Source of the DNA: Cryptomeria japonica
Taxonomy: Eukaryota > Streptophyta > Pinopsida > Cupressales > Cupressaceae
Direction of reading: 5' to 3'
Assembly (NCBI RefSeq): GCF_030272615.1
Contig: NC_081405.1
Coordinates: forward strand, 154,609,613 to 154,673,612
DNA: 64,000 nucleotides
The notes below the pieces were generated by a model. It worked only from the letters and a program-made list of their open reading frames with translations. It was not told the origin of the DNA and did no database searches. Position 1 is the stretch's first letter, and every line of letters starts with the position of its first letter. Shown piece by piece: positions 22,486-34,464 of this stretch. The position numbers and the translations under genes were made by a program.

Positions 22486-25400
22486 GCTCTAACATTTTTT
22501 TCTTTCTATGCAGGTTTTAATAATAATAAAAATAAAATAAAAATAAAAATTTGTTGATCCGTCTGATTGTTTGCAAGTTTCTAAAATTTTCTGATTTTTA
22601 GAACTTACTATTTTTTGTCTTTTAGTCAAACAACACCTCCACTCTTAAAGTGGCATCTCCATTCTATTACTGTTCTGATTTTTGCAGGATTTTAACAATT
22701 TTGGGATTTTCTTGGCTAATTGTGTTTCGCAAGGACCTGAAACGACATCTACACTTCTACGCCACCCTTTTCATTTCAACGCCTATGTAGGCAAAACAAC
22801 ATCTCTGCTTACTGAACAACGTCTCCGCTTAGGTTTACTTGGGCTTAAATTTTTGCTAACAATATTACTTGTGCAACCTATTCCTGACTATCCAACATAT
22901 TTTTCTCAAACTACTAATGTACTTTCTTGCAAGTTAGTTTGTCAAAGGTTTGTTTTTCCCACTAAGCACATGAGTAGGATTTTTATGTTTCATGTAAATA
23001 GCCTCTAGATATTGTTTGTCATGTCTTCTTTGGGTAGTAGGTATATTCTCTCCCCTTGCGAAAGCTTGGGTGATAAAAAAACAAGACCTACCCCTTTTTG
23101 TTGTTGATAGAACCTAGAATATTGTAGTGTATTCTCTCATCTTTTGTGGGAGAGGATAAATGGTATTTCTTTAGAAGGCCTGCTACCGAATAATTTATGC
23201 AAGTGAGAGGTAATGACCTAAATAATACTTTAATATGGTCTGCTATATAAAAAAGGGTGAGACAAAATTCATATAGCTCGCTGGTATTAGCTTTTGTTGT
23301 TCTTGTCAATCTAAAATGAGTTTCATACTCAAAGTAAGGTTATCTTGGTGCACGCAGGGTGTTGGCATTCCCCGAATTCCAAGTAGACACCTTTTGTTGT
23401 AGTGGTGAGAAACCCATAGTTTCTAATTTAGGCAATGTGGATTGTATATCAAAGTTAACTCTTCATGTACCCTTTATTGTTAGATATAAAATCCCTCAAT
23501 CAAAATATTTTCAAGCCTTTGGAGAAAGAGATTTGGTGTTCCTGTGTCATGGTGGGGGAGCCAATGTCACCAAATCTCTATGTATCCACTTTGTTTGAGG
23601 TATTTCTATTTATAGCGAAGGGCCTTAGCAAGTAGTATCCACTTTCTAGCCTAGGCCTTGTATGCTTACAATTGTTTCAACTCGAGCTAATCTAGGCCCT
23701 CCCTTATCTCACACTTTTTTCAAGTGTTAAATTTTCCAATCTTATTGTTTCACATCTCTTACCAAGAAGACAAATTCCCAATTTCCAAATTTGACCAAAA
23801 TATGCCCAATTCCTAGTTAAGACAAATTCGGGTTATGTTCAACTCGGGCTAATCTAGGCCCTCCCTTATCTCACGATTGTTTCAAGTGTTAAATTTTCCA
23901 ATCTTATTGTTTCACATCTCTTACCAAGAAGACAAATTCCCAATTTCCAAATTTGACCAAAATATGCCCAATTCCTAGTTAAAACCACCTTTCATCATCT
24001 CCACTTCTTCTATATCATCTCTAAACTTTAAACCCTATCTCCGCTTATCATATTTCGCATTGTCAAACCTTGTCTCCACCTTTATTTCACCATCTTTGCC
24101 TTAGTTAAATTAATAATTAGTCACTTTGAAACATCGATGCATCATATCCAAAAGTCCAAACACCCAAAGAAGTCCATCTATCGCAAAGTCAAGAAGAAGC
24201 CTAGTCAAAAGAAGATCCTAAAGAGGAGGAGCTTTTTATACAAAAACCGTAAGATTTTTCTAAAACATCGGGTCTTCCTACATCTTTTCCACAATTATCT
24301 TCATGGCTTTGCCAAATAATATGATCAAGAACCCTTGAGAATGCAAGCCTTCGATAAAAAAGTAGCCTTGTCCCAACAATTCAATAGGAGTGGTCACATC
24401 CTCCTATGTAGCATTCCTTCGCTAGAGATATCTTACATCTTTTTTCATCTTGGGTAACCTCCATCCTTTACCATAATTCTTTCATCAATCCATTCTTCCA
24501 TAATCATCCTTTATTGATCCTCATGGACTTAGTAAATCAACCAAAATTAATCTTTTATAAAAACCCATCCAAATCCCATCCAACAATCATTGACCCTTAA
24601 ACCGAGGTCAAAACTTTGCAAAAGTCTAATTTAGATCTTTTATCCTTTTTCAATCCCTAATTGGTATAGTGCTTGGGAAACTATCTATTTCAAGTACTTT
24701 TCTTAATTATCCTTAATCATTGGGTTGATCCAAAACCATCACCCTCATCTAATCTTGCTTACGAACTTAGCCTATCCTAAGTAGGAAGAGATTTAGTCCT
24801 AATCCAATCCCAATCAAAAGATCTAGATTTATCCTAGCTTGGTTGACACCTCTATTTTGGACCACATCATTTATCCCTACACCTCACCTAATCCTAATCC
24901 AAGGACTAAGGTGTTATCCAAATCCAAGGAACAAGGTTTTACCCAATCCTACCCTAAGGATCAAACTTTTCAATCAAAAAAATAAATACTAAGTCCAAAT
25001 TTTCATCTTCACCTCATATTCCATCATATCTCTTTTCCATATCCATAGCATTCCCATCATTATCCATCCTTTCTACTATGAGGCTACCTTTTTATGGTCT
25101 ATATGTGCACACATAACCAAAAGATAGTTTCCCAAAGAGATGAGTGACTTGATCCCAATCTCTATGTTGATTATGACAATCAAGTAGAGGAATAATTTGT
25201 AAACCAACCTGAGCACTCACCCCACTTGTAAGCTTTCCTAAGGGATCCATATAATCATTAGATAATAGAAAAGATTATCAAATCCAACCCTAGTTGTTTT
25301 CTAACAGGTCTTGTTCATCATGGAGCAAAATTACCACTTGATTTTGATAGGTCTATCCTTGATACCCCCATGGAAAATTATATCATTTACCAACTTGTCC

Positions 25401-25524
25401 TTAATCCCTTCTTAATCCACAACCAAGCACCTCCATGTCTACTAGCACTTCCAATCCTATCACTCGACCATCTAGAGCGGCCACTCCTTTGAACAATTCC
25501 ACTAACTGAAGCAATACTTATCCT
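22486..25524. other. Element B 5' region, no coding seen
   Basis: Three kilobases without a sustained frame where gag, protease and reverse transcriptase would be expected. I found no zinc knuckle, protease triad or YxDD motif on either strand. The short Lys-rich open stretch at 24,137-24,319 has no neighbour coding or domain. It also holds a 162-bp tandem duplication (23,676-23,982). Confidence 0.55.
23676..23982. repeat. Tandem duplication, two copies of 162 bp
   Basis: Both copies start TTCAACTCG and contain CTAATCTAGGCCCTCCCTTA, followed by a closely matching stretch ending near ATTCCTAGTTAA. Copy 1 starts at 23,676 and copy 2 at 23,838. Near identity shows it arose late relative to the LTR divergence of B. 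Confidence 0.9.
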
Positions 25525-27681
25525 CTCCACCTATATTGATTCCTCCTATTCTTGGACAACCCCTTCTCTTGTATATCTTAGCTACACCGATGGCCCTGGG
25601 GATATTACTAGAACAATTTGATGAGAAAGAGAAAGAACATTTTGTATAATAGATCAACCGCACCTTAGTAGGATATGAGCTTAACTACACACATATTAAA
25701 CGTGCATGTCTTGCAATGGTACTCAAAAACTCTAGCACTGCATGCTTAATCATAAGACTAAGCTCATCGCAAATATTGATCCTCTTAAGTACTTAGTTTC
25801 AAGAGCTGCTCTCACATGATGCACTGCTAAATGGATCATGATGCTAAGTGATTTCAATATTGAGTATGTGGATCACAAAGCTATCAAAGGACAAGTCACT
25901 GCAAATCAATTGGGTGATGCCCCTCTACAAGGAGAACACCCCTTGATCATAGAGTTCCTAGATGATGCCATCATGACCATCACACACTCTTCTAAGTGAC
26001 AACTATATTGTGGTGGTTCTTGCACACAACATGGATTGGGGACATGAATTATTTTGGTAACTCCTCAAGGTGATTGCATCCCTAAGTTATATAACATAGC
26101 CTTCTCATGTACAAATAACATTGTTGAATATGAAGCTCTCATCACAGGTCTTTGTCTTACTATCCAAAGGAAAATCACTATTCAACATGTGTATGGTGAT
26201 TCACAACCTGTCATTAAATAGGTCAATGATGAATATCAAACTGAGGATGACAAGTTGCTCCCTTATTGTCACATGGTGGAAGACTTAAAAAGAAATATTT
26301 TTCTTCTATTCAGTTTCAAAAAATTCCTTGACCAAACAAAGAAGTTGTTGATTCTATAACTACCATTGGTTTCCTCCTACAAATGTTAGATAACAATCAC
26401 ATGGGTGAATTCTTGGTAGCATCTCCTTGTTCTATCATATGATGTACCTAAGTTCGAAATGGTATGTGTCCTTGTTGATCGCAATTCCCCTTCACCTATG
26501 CTTACCTTAGCAAAAACATCAGTCCACTCCATCTCAAGGAAACTCAACAACAAAATTTCATTCCTCAATCCATTCGCTACACTATTCTCAAAGATACCTA
26601 TTTCAAAAGCACTTTGATGGAACTCTCTTGTGATGAACAAGCACTACAAGAGGTACATGAAGGTATTTGTGGAGCACACTCAAGTGGTCTTACCTTGGCC
26701 AAGAATCTTCTCTGAATGGGTTATTATAGGCCTACAATGAAACATGATTCTTATCACTATGTAAATCAATGTATACCTTGTTAGAAGCATGGTGATAAAA
26801 TTCATGTGTCATCACAAGAACTATAATTGTTTATTACACCTTTTCCCTTCTCATAATGGTGGTTCGATGTCATTGGAAAAATCCATCCCACATCCTCCAA
26901 TGGTCATAAATTCATCATCACCACCATCTAATATTTCACAAAGTGGGTGGAAGCCATCCCACTCACTTATACTACTAGCAAATAGATAGAAACATTTATT
27001 CTAAATTACCTCATCTATTATTATCACAGATAATCATAGACACTTCACAATTTAGGACATAAACAAATTATGCTAAAAATTTGATATCCAACATTGTGTT
27101 TCCACCCCATACTACCCGCAAGGCAATGATCAAGTTGAGGCTTTGAATAAAATTCATTAAAATCCTTAAAAAGATAATCAATGAAGTTGGTCATGATTGG
27201 AACTTGCAACTCCATCCCACCCTTTTGTAGTCCTGCACAAGCATCTGTGCACCCATAGGGGCCACTTCATACTCTCATCTTTGCCCCCGAAGTAGTTCCC
27301 CTTGATATTGATATCCCTTCTCTATGGGTGTCATTGCAAAACTTTCTTCCTAATGACGAATATAGAGTGGTAAGACTTCAAGAACTTGAATTATTGGATG
27401 AACAATGACTCAATGCTTTGAATCACCTTCGAGTTTATTAGAATCATATGTGTCTTAGCTACAATAAGAAATTCAAGACCCAATAATTTGAAAATATTAT
27501 CCTTGAGGAAAATCAGAGAAATCTCTAGGATTGGGAAAAGAAGGGCAAGTTTGAGCCTAATTGGTTGTGACCTTACATCATCACTGCTTATGGCTTTGGA
27601 GAATATTAGTTGGCTACAAATGAAGGAGAAACATTGAATGAGCCTATGAACAACATCCATTTGAATAAATTCTATGCCTAG
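25525..27681 (+). pseudogene. Element B pol: RNase H, second RNase H, integrase
   Basis: It starts near PPILGQPLLLYI and LVGYELNYTHIKRACLAMV, the RT-associated RNase H end, then AKWIMMLSDFNIEYVDHKAI. A second RNase H domain (about 26,003-26,360) follows: CGGSCTQHG, where the first catalytic Asp is Gly, then NIVEYEALITGL and VYGDSQPVI, which keep Glu and Asp. Integrase: VHEGICGAHSSGLTLAKNLL, CIPC, ITDNHRHF, STPYYPQGNDQVEALNK, ending NNIHLNKFYA and stop at 27,679. Many stops and frameshifts occur (for example 25,660, 26,218, 26,716). The tandem RNase H pair marks the Tat lineage of gypsy elements (established knowledge). Reverse transcriptase proper is missing upstream. Confidence 0.88.
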
Positions 27682-29690
27682 ACTTTAGAGAATCCCAACT
27701 TTCAAAAATAAAAAAATCCAAACAATAAAAAGACAAAAAAATCCAAAAAAAATATGAAAAAAAAAATGTAAAGAAAAATATTTCCATCCATTAGTGGAGA
27801 CCAATTTATGGTGTTATGGGAAAGTACCTTGGCAAAAACCTATTCTTAGGCATCAAGGTAAATAATTCAAATCCACCATCAATTTGAACATCCATTCACT
27901 CATCCCATTCCCACTCAACCCTTCATCGCCATTTCATTCCACTATAGTCCTATCCATTTGTATAGGCATTCTTCATCCCTATCCCACACTTTCATCCCAC
28001 ACCACCTTGCTATCATCACCTCCTCTTCTCAAATGAAATGATGAGCTAAGTCCAATTCCCATAAATAAGGATCTTCCCATCACACTAAACTTTATCCCAT
28101 GACACTAATCTTCCCATCCATCTAAGATTATCTTCACTTGTGCATAGACCGAAAACCTATCCATATCATGCCAATCAAATCCAAGTGTAAATCCTCCCAT
28201 CTACACACCCCACACAATCAATTTGTCTTTTGCATTACATCAATCTATCCACCATCTTTCCCATTAGGATGCATCCTTCCCATGTCTGGAAGTCTATCCA
28301 AATCCATATCCTACTCTTGTCAAGAGATGTTTGTTGACCATGTGGGTCATTCGCATGCTTGATCTTTTCACTTTGATTTTTATTTTGTCTCCGAGGACTA
28401 TACCTATTTAGGGCTTCTCGATAATCCTATATCTTGGTTTTTTTGGGGGGGTGTATATTAGGGCATCATTTTTATGGTATTGCATGTTTGATGGTTTCTC
28501 TTTCATGATCCAAAAAGTCTTGTATATATTCCATCATTGTTATGTATGAACTTGCATGCATAAGATAACCTATTGCTTGAGAGTCTAGTCCATGCATCAG
28601 ATATTCATAACAGTTTGATTTTTGTAATCGGTGGTGTAGATAATCCATTGCAATATTAAAACCTAGGAATTATCTCCACATGTTACACAATAATTCAACC
28701 ACTTCCTCAATTCATCCTCTAATATTCTTGAGACTCCAATTTATTCACTCTTCCCACACCCTCACCCACCCCTTCTTCTATCCAACTATTTTATTGTACT
28801 ATGGTTGGCACATTGCAAAAGTACACATTTTCATTTCCATTTTCACCTCATCACACACTCATTGTGCACCTCACATGCTTAGGTTGCATTCACTACGGTT
28901 ATTCATTTTCCATTGCCTCATTACAAGTATTAGTTTGTATTTATTATCTTAATTAGATGTTTTTTATTGCATCCATTATATTATGAAGATCATTTAGTAT
29001 TCATTGCATTATCTTTCATTTTAGGCTTCCTTTCATATCATTTTTATTTTAGAGAATTTTCATTCATATCATGTCCATTTTAGAGTCCCTTTCACAACAA
29101 TAAAAAACACAAAATAAATCATCATCATATTCATTGTAGTACATTCATATGCCTCATCATACATCATGCTCATATCATTCACAATTACATCACATAAATA
29201 CACATATACATCATAGTACACTCATCCTACATCCCACAATCGTCAAACTATCATACAGGCATCATCATAGAAAAGCATAAAAATATATGCATACATACTC
29301 CACTTGCATCAAAAACGTGTTAGGTCCATCCTGCATATGCACATATCCTTCATAATAATTACCATCATAACATCCATGCATATAATATAATCATAAAAAA
29401 CATCATATATATGAACATGCATACATCCATACATCCTACATCAAACACTTGTTAGGAACATCATAATCATCATCATAATTGCCATAACATAAGCATAAAA
29501 AATCATCATCCAGAACCATCATATTGTCCATCACAATCCATAATAAATTTCCATACTCATACACAAAACATAAATGAATGGCCACCAAATATCATAGTCA
29601 TCTCATATATATCAAAAATAATTATGTATCCAATCATGGTACAATGAAATAATATCCCCACATTATCATAAAAAATGGTTGGGTCCATGT
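27682..29690 (+). other. Element B 3' non-coding, CAT-rich tract
   Basis: AT- and C-rich non-coding sequence after the integrase stop. From about 28,990 to 29,660 it is low-complexity, rich in CAT/ATCA/TACAT words, with no fixed-length period that I can define. A purine run, TTTTTTGGGGGGGTG, at about 28,440 resembles a polypurine tract, but no LTR starts there. Confidence 0.55.
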
Positions 29691-29749
29691 GCTCTACCTA
29701 GTTCTCTCTCTATCTAATATAGTAGGATCTATCCATCCTATTGAGGGAC

Positions 29750-31700
29750 CTGGTGGTGGGGGTTGTGGTGTTCTCATCCTTATGGACTCTCCCGATGCTT
29801 GCGATTGAGTCCAGGCTAGTCTATAGGCATTGCATCCCGATATAGCCCCCTATAATACTATGCCTCACATAAGGCCTTCTTTGTCACCTGTTGTTCCTTC
29901 ATGGCCTTTGTAAACACCTGGGCCATTCTTGCTGGTCCCAAGGCCTATCATGTCACATTCCTCTCTCTATGCAACTAGGTAGCATCTACCTAGGTTTGTG
30001 TAAATTGTGCCCTTAGTACCTCCAGCTTCATCTTCAACTCTTATATCTGAGATACTGTCTCCCCATCCCTGGCCTCTTATAGAACCTCTTTTGTGACCTC
30101 CACCTCTATCAAGTAGGCATCCCTCTCTCCTATCATCAAATCCAAGGCTACCTATAGTTTGTCTCACTAAACTTGTAAGATATCAACTTGAGCCCGATTT
30201 GTGTTTGTCCTGGCCCTCTCCCGATTGAACTCATCCTCCAATCTCGCTACTTGAGCCCTCTCTGTATTCCTCTCTTGTACCACCTAATCATACATGACCT
30301 ATATGATCTATGGACCTACTCATGGAGGTACCTATTTATATGTCGAAAGAACTTAGGGTACTTGTACTTATGGTACCTATACCTATGGAATTTGTAGTTG
30401 TACCTATATCTAAGAAGGATCTTGTCCCCTCCTACACTTTCTCCTTTCCCTCAATGCTTGTCTTTGTGTCTATGCTCCAACCTCTACCATGGAGATATCT
30501 CCATCCCCTCCCCGATCCCGCTCTCATCCTACTGCCTAATCCACAGGAGGTGCAACTTTATCTGGCTCTAAGCCCCCTAATATAGTGAGCCTCCCTAGCC
30601 TGTGGGCATCCCACCATGCACTTTATGCCCATATAATGCCTGTGTGCACCACATCTAACTATGGGTCCCTCAGAACTAGCATCATCGCACTGAAGCTACT
30701 TCAATCGTACTTTGGTTTTACAGAGTTTCCCCAGGTGCTTGTCTCATAGGAAATCCACATATGTGTACTCTCATCTTCTACAATTTCTTGTTGTAGGGTG
30801 AACTAGTGCATAACTCTATGGGGCAGATACCGATCAATCACATGGACCATCCAACTCATCAACTAACACTAAGTTTGAATATATGTGAGTTAATATCAGT
30901 CCTCATCCCATGCGCCATAGGTCTAGTAAGGCCTCCAAGTAAAATCCATCATCTCATCAATGCAACACCTCCAAAATCCCATCACTCCCATCCAAGTGTA
31001 ATGTAGGAGGCCACCGTACCTATCAATATATGGATGGATAGGGAATCTATCCTCCACTCCTATTGGATGATAGATGAAAAAGTGCTCAAACTCCTAGATG
31101 AGTATAAGTGTAATGCTCGTGCCCAAGCTCTTGTACCAATGATAAATACACATGTCAATATCATGGTACAGTTGCCCTAACATCATGTACCCCTAGGCAT
31201 AATGCAACCCCATGTGCATCATCTTATATAAGAATCTACACCATCTGATGGAGAAACCATGGCCACTAAGGTCAAGCATCAAGCACTCGCTAATGAGACC
31301 TACTAGATATAGGACGAACCTTGAGATTCATCACTATCTCTAATTACATCTAGGTGTGATCCATTAGTTAATCATCTATCTAGCATAGCAGTTGCAAATA
31401 GTTCTCTCCATCCTCTAATTTGTACTGAGGAATGACCCCTTAGATTGATATCCGAAAAATCCTCCAGACGTCCTCGACCATGATGGATGCCTTGCTTATA
31501 GGAAGGTGGAAAGTGCATGTATCGATGTAACATCTCTCAATAAACACTAAAATCATCGCATTGTGTGAACACACACATGATCAAGTCCTAGAACCATGAG
31601 TGCCATCTTCTCTACAAACTACAACCTCTGTCACAATGCCATAGTGGGCAGTCAATACTGTCGAGACTCAATGAGACCTAGAACCTCCTGCATCTAGTAA
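29750..31700 (-). pseudogene. Antisense accessory frame, plant mobile domain-like
   Basis: Minus strand, opposite to the pol of B. Near 31,560-31,370 it reads TFHLPISKASIMVEDVWRIF then RISIQGVIPQYKLEDGENY, close to the signature of the plant mobile domain (a FHLP, then E.TI.LEDV..LL.. type core). Farther on (30,270-29,900) it becomes a charged helical stretch (VARLEDEFNRERAR, LMIGERDAYLIEVEVTKEV, IQELKMKLEVLRAQFTQT) that looks like a coiled coil. Numerous stops, mostly at Gln-like positions, and at least one frameshift (near 31,530) disable it. It sits between integrase and the 3' LTR, where Tat elements often carry extra frames in either orientation (established). Domain assignment is by eye. 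Confidence 0.55.
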
Positions 31701-32454
31701 AGTTGCACCAATAAACTCTTTTCTAGGCCTTTCCCCTCCCATGCTCATTGGGGAATCCCCTCAATTTCCATTTTCTCTTATGCCCTTTCCCCCCATCCTA
31801 CTCGGCTCTCCTAAGTGAACACATCATTTGGCCTAACGAGGACACTAAAATTGTGGGGTATACAGAGACACTGCTTTGTAGTCTACCCCCCTATCCTACC
31901 TAGCGTAGATGGCATTCATCGAAACCCCATTTGCGCATATGCCCCAAATACATGCATGGGTTTACCATCTGTGCATACGCACCCATCCATACATATGTTT
32001 ACCATATGCGCATGCACTCCCCATTCACACAGACATTTATTGTCTACACATATGTGGCTCTCCAAGTGAAGATGCCACTAGAGAGGCACATACAGTGAAT
32101 TGGTGATCGTCATTTGTGCCTGGATAGCTTTTGTATCCTAAACCCTAGCCATAAATGTGCATTTATTTCACCTATCTACTAAATAACTAAGATAGGATAA
32201 GGTATCATCGAGTCCACATGGTTGAAGGTCACTAGTAGCATCAAACACATTCTCCTTGCTATTAGTGATGTGGAGTGATCAACATCATTCTCTAAGCTTT
32301 CTCTTGCTTGTGAATTGGGTGTGTTAAAGTGACCCTCCCATGGGCCCTATGTGACCTATATATTCTCTTCTTCTACCCTTCTATCCCCCATTCTTTGCTC
32401 TATTTTCATTCTTCTTTACTCGTTATTTCTCCCTATCTTTCTTTTCTTTCTCTC
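31701..32454. other. Element B 3' non-coding, ends in CT-rich tract
   Basis: No frame seen. It contains several related phrases such as CATATGCGCATGCAC and CTACACATATGTGG around 31,930-32,060. The final 80 bases are CT-rich, and that tract continues after element D at 49,364 (ATCTCTTACTTTTTTC), supporting the D insertion point. Confidence 0.5.
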
Positions 32455-33539
32455 TATAATGGGTGAAAAATGAGGGTTTCCACCACAAGAATGATGAAAA
32501 CCCCTAATTTTTACTTAGGTACCTATTATATTCAAAAGAGGGTTGAATCCAATAGATTTAGTCACAAACCAACAAAGATAAGGACTAAAAATACTGATTG
32601 GATTCAAGGGGTGAATTTTTTTGTCCTCTTTTGTAAGTTAAATTTATGAAATTAGGGTAAAGTTCTAAAAATGAAGGTAAGACCACATAAACAAAAAGCT
32701 ATAGTCTTCAGACTGAGGCATGCACCTAGATCTAATAAATATAAGCAGATTAAAATATGATCCCCAAAGGAGCTCCTAAAATTTCAAGACCGTGGTGAAA
32801 ATCGTCCTAGTCCTCTGAATTTTTTGCACACCAAAGGGAGATTGGTTCATCTCTATAACTAATGTTGATTATGAAGATCGCACTTTCGTACCTATTTCCT
32901 GCATACAAAAAGAAAGGGAAATAGGTTAGGAATAGGGGCTTTCCTAAGTCAAACCCTAGTTTTGCAATTAACCATGAAATAGCGATAACCAATAATTGAA
33001 TTATTGTAATTGAATTAATATTATCCTTTTGAGGGAGACGTTGAATAATGACTGAAAACTAAATGATATACCTCCTTGTGAACTTTTTTTCATCTCCACA
33101 CAAGATTAGGGTTTCATGAAGTCTTTGACAAAATATTATGTGAATGTCCACTTTAATGCTTGAAGACTTTGTTGTTGCTTTAAGGCTTGAAGGAAGACCG
33201 ATTAATTGCTCAGTTGCTTGAATGCTTGAATGTAGTCACCAAATGTGTGTATGATGCTTGTGCATTGTTTATGTGTGTTATAAAATTAGAGGGGAAAACC
33301 ACTCAAATTTGAAAAGGAAAAAAGGGTTTAAAGAGGGGCCCAAATAGGGAGGACCAAGTTGTGATGCCCTAGTCCTACCCCATTTTAGGTCTAGGACAAA
33401 GTGCCAAGTTGATGTATGAGGACAAGGTAAGGTTATATTTGCATGGTGCGATCAGAATTAGGTCCTAGTCAGACCTAGGGTAAAATGCTAAAGTAGGGAC
33501 CCAAATGTGGTCAAAATTGTACAATTTTAGGATGCTACA
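32455..33539 (-). repeat. Element D 3' LTR
   Basis: Matches 48,219-49,363, sharing AGAGGGTTGAAT, CAAGGGGTGAATTT, AAAGAAAGGGAAATAGGTT and the end AGGATGCTACA. The outer border (TATAAT... versus TGTAAT... in the partner) is set by comparison and could be off by a few bases. Confidence 0.8.
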
Positions 33540-33554
33540 TTTAGCCCCCACTTT
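33540..33554 (-). other. Element D polypurine tract
   Basis: On the minus strand AAAGTGGGGGCTAAA directly precedes the LTR start TGTAGCATCC, which orients the element leftward. Confidence 0.75.
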
Positions 33555-34464
33555 AGTAATATCATGAATTCAATCATACTCCTGATAATGTACAAGGTTT
33601 CACATTGAAAATATTTCACCAAGTCACCAAGAAGGCAAGATACAACAAGCCCCCAGTGGACTTTAGCATCTTACAACTTCGATAAAAAGATAAAAGGGAC
33701 ATTATAAGAGAAAGAGAAAGAGAAAGAGAGAACCATGAGAACAAGACTAGTAATATTCTCTTACTATGAGTCATGCAAATAAAAATACAAAGCAAAAGAC
33801 TAAGCTTTCTAAGTAATCTAAGTATCAAGATATGCAAAAGAGAGAGATCATTGAGTGGAGTGTATGCCCCCCCGTTAAAGAGATTGTGCACACCACATCA
33901 GGAGAAATTGTTTTAAGGTAGAATACACCCAAAAAGAAAAGAATGTTATCACAATCTGTGCCCCCAAGAAAGGACAAATTAAAGGATAATGATCACAAGA
34001 AATAAAACACATAGTGGTCTTGCTTAACTCTAGGGTCAGTATGCTTTTTATGATAAATAATATATATCATGTATATATAAGAATATAATTGTACTCATCC
34101 CCCAAAGAAAGAAAAACTACCATTGAAGAAGGGCACATGTGTCTTTTGAGTCAACATGGGAGAGACCAAAAGAGATCTCAACACTTTGCATCACCCTTAG
34201 GTAGACAACACTAGGGACAACAAATAGAAGAATTGAGAGACAATTATAAGAAGGTCACAAACAAGCAAGAAAGGAGAGAGACATAATCTACAACACAAAT
34301 GAAGCTAATCATGCAAATCATCCTCCTCCCAATCTTGCTCATTAGTATTTTGGGAAAGTGAACAACATACCAGAAGACCCATTTGAGAATAGTAGATGGA
34401 GCTATCACTAGTATCAAATAAGGACCATGCTTTAATGATGAGTCACTTTTTCTATTACTAGGAG

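Noticed and set aside
24137-24319. Lys/Arg-rich 60-codon open stretch
   Set aside because: Isolated, low complexity, no coding context or domain.
28436-28460. TTTTTTGGGGGGGTGTATATT as a polypurine tract with an LTR start
   Set aside because: No second copy of the following sequence in the window; the B LTR clearly starts at 49,557.
28680-28952. 90-codon open stretch in element B
   Set aside because: Composition follows the CT-rich background; no conserved motif.
28990-29660. Possible satellite or microsatellite array
   Set aside because: CAT-rich words but no fixed period or repeated unit that I could define.
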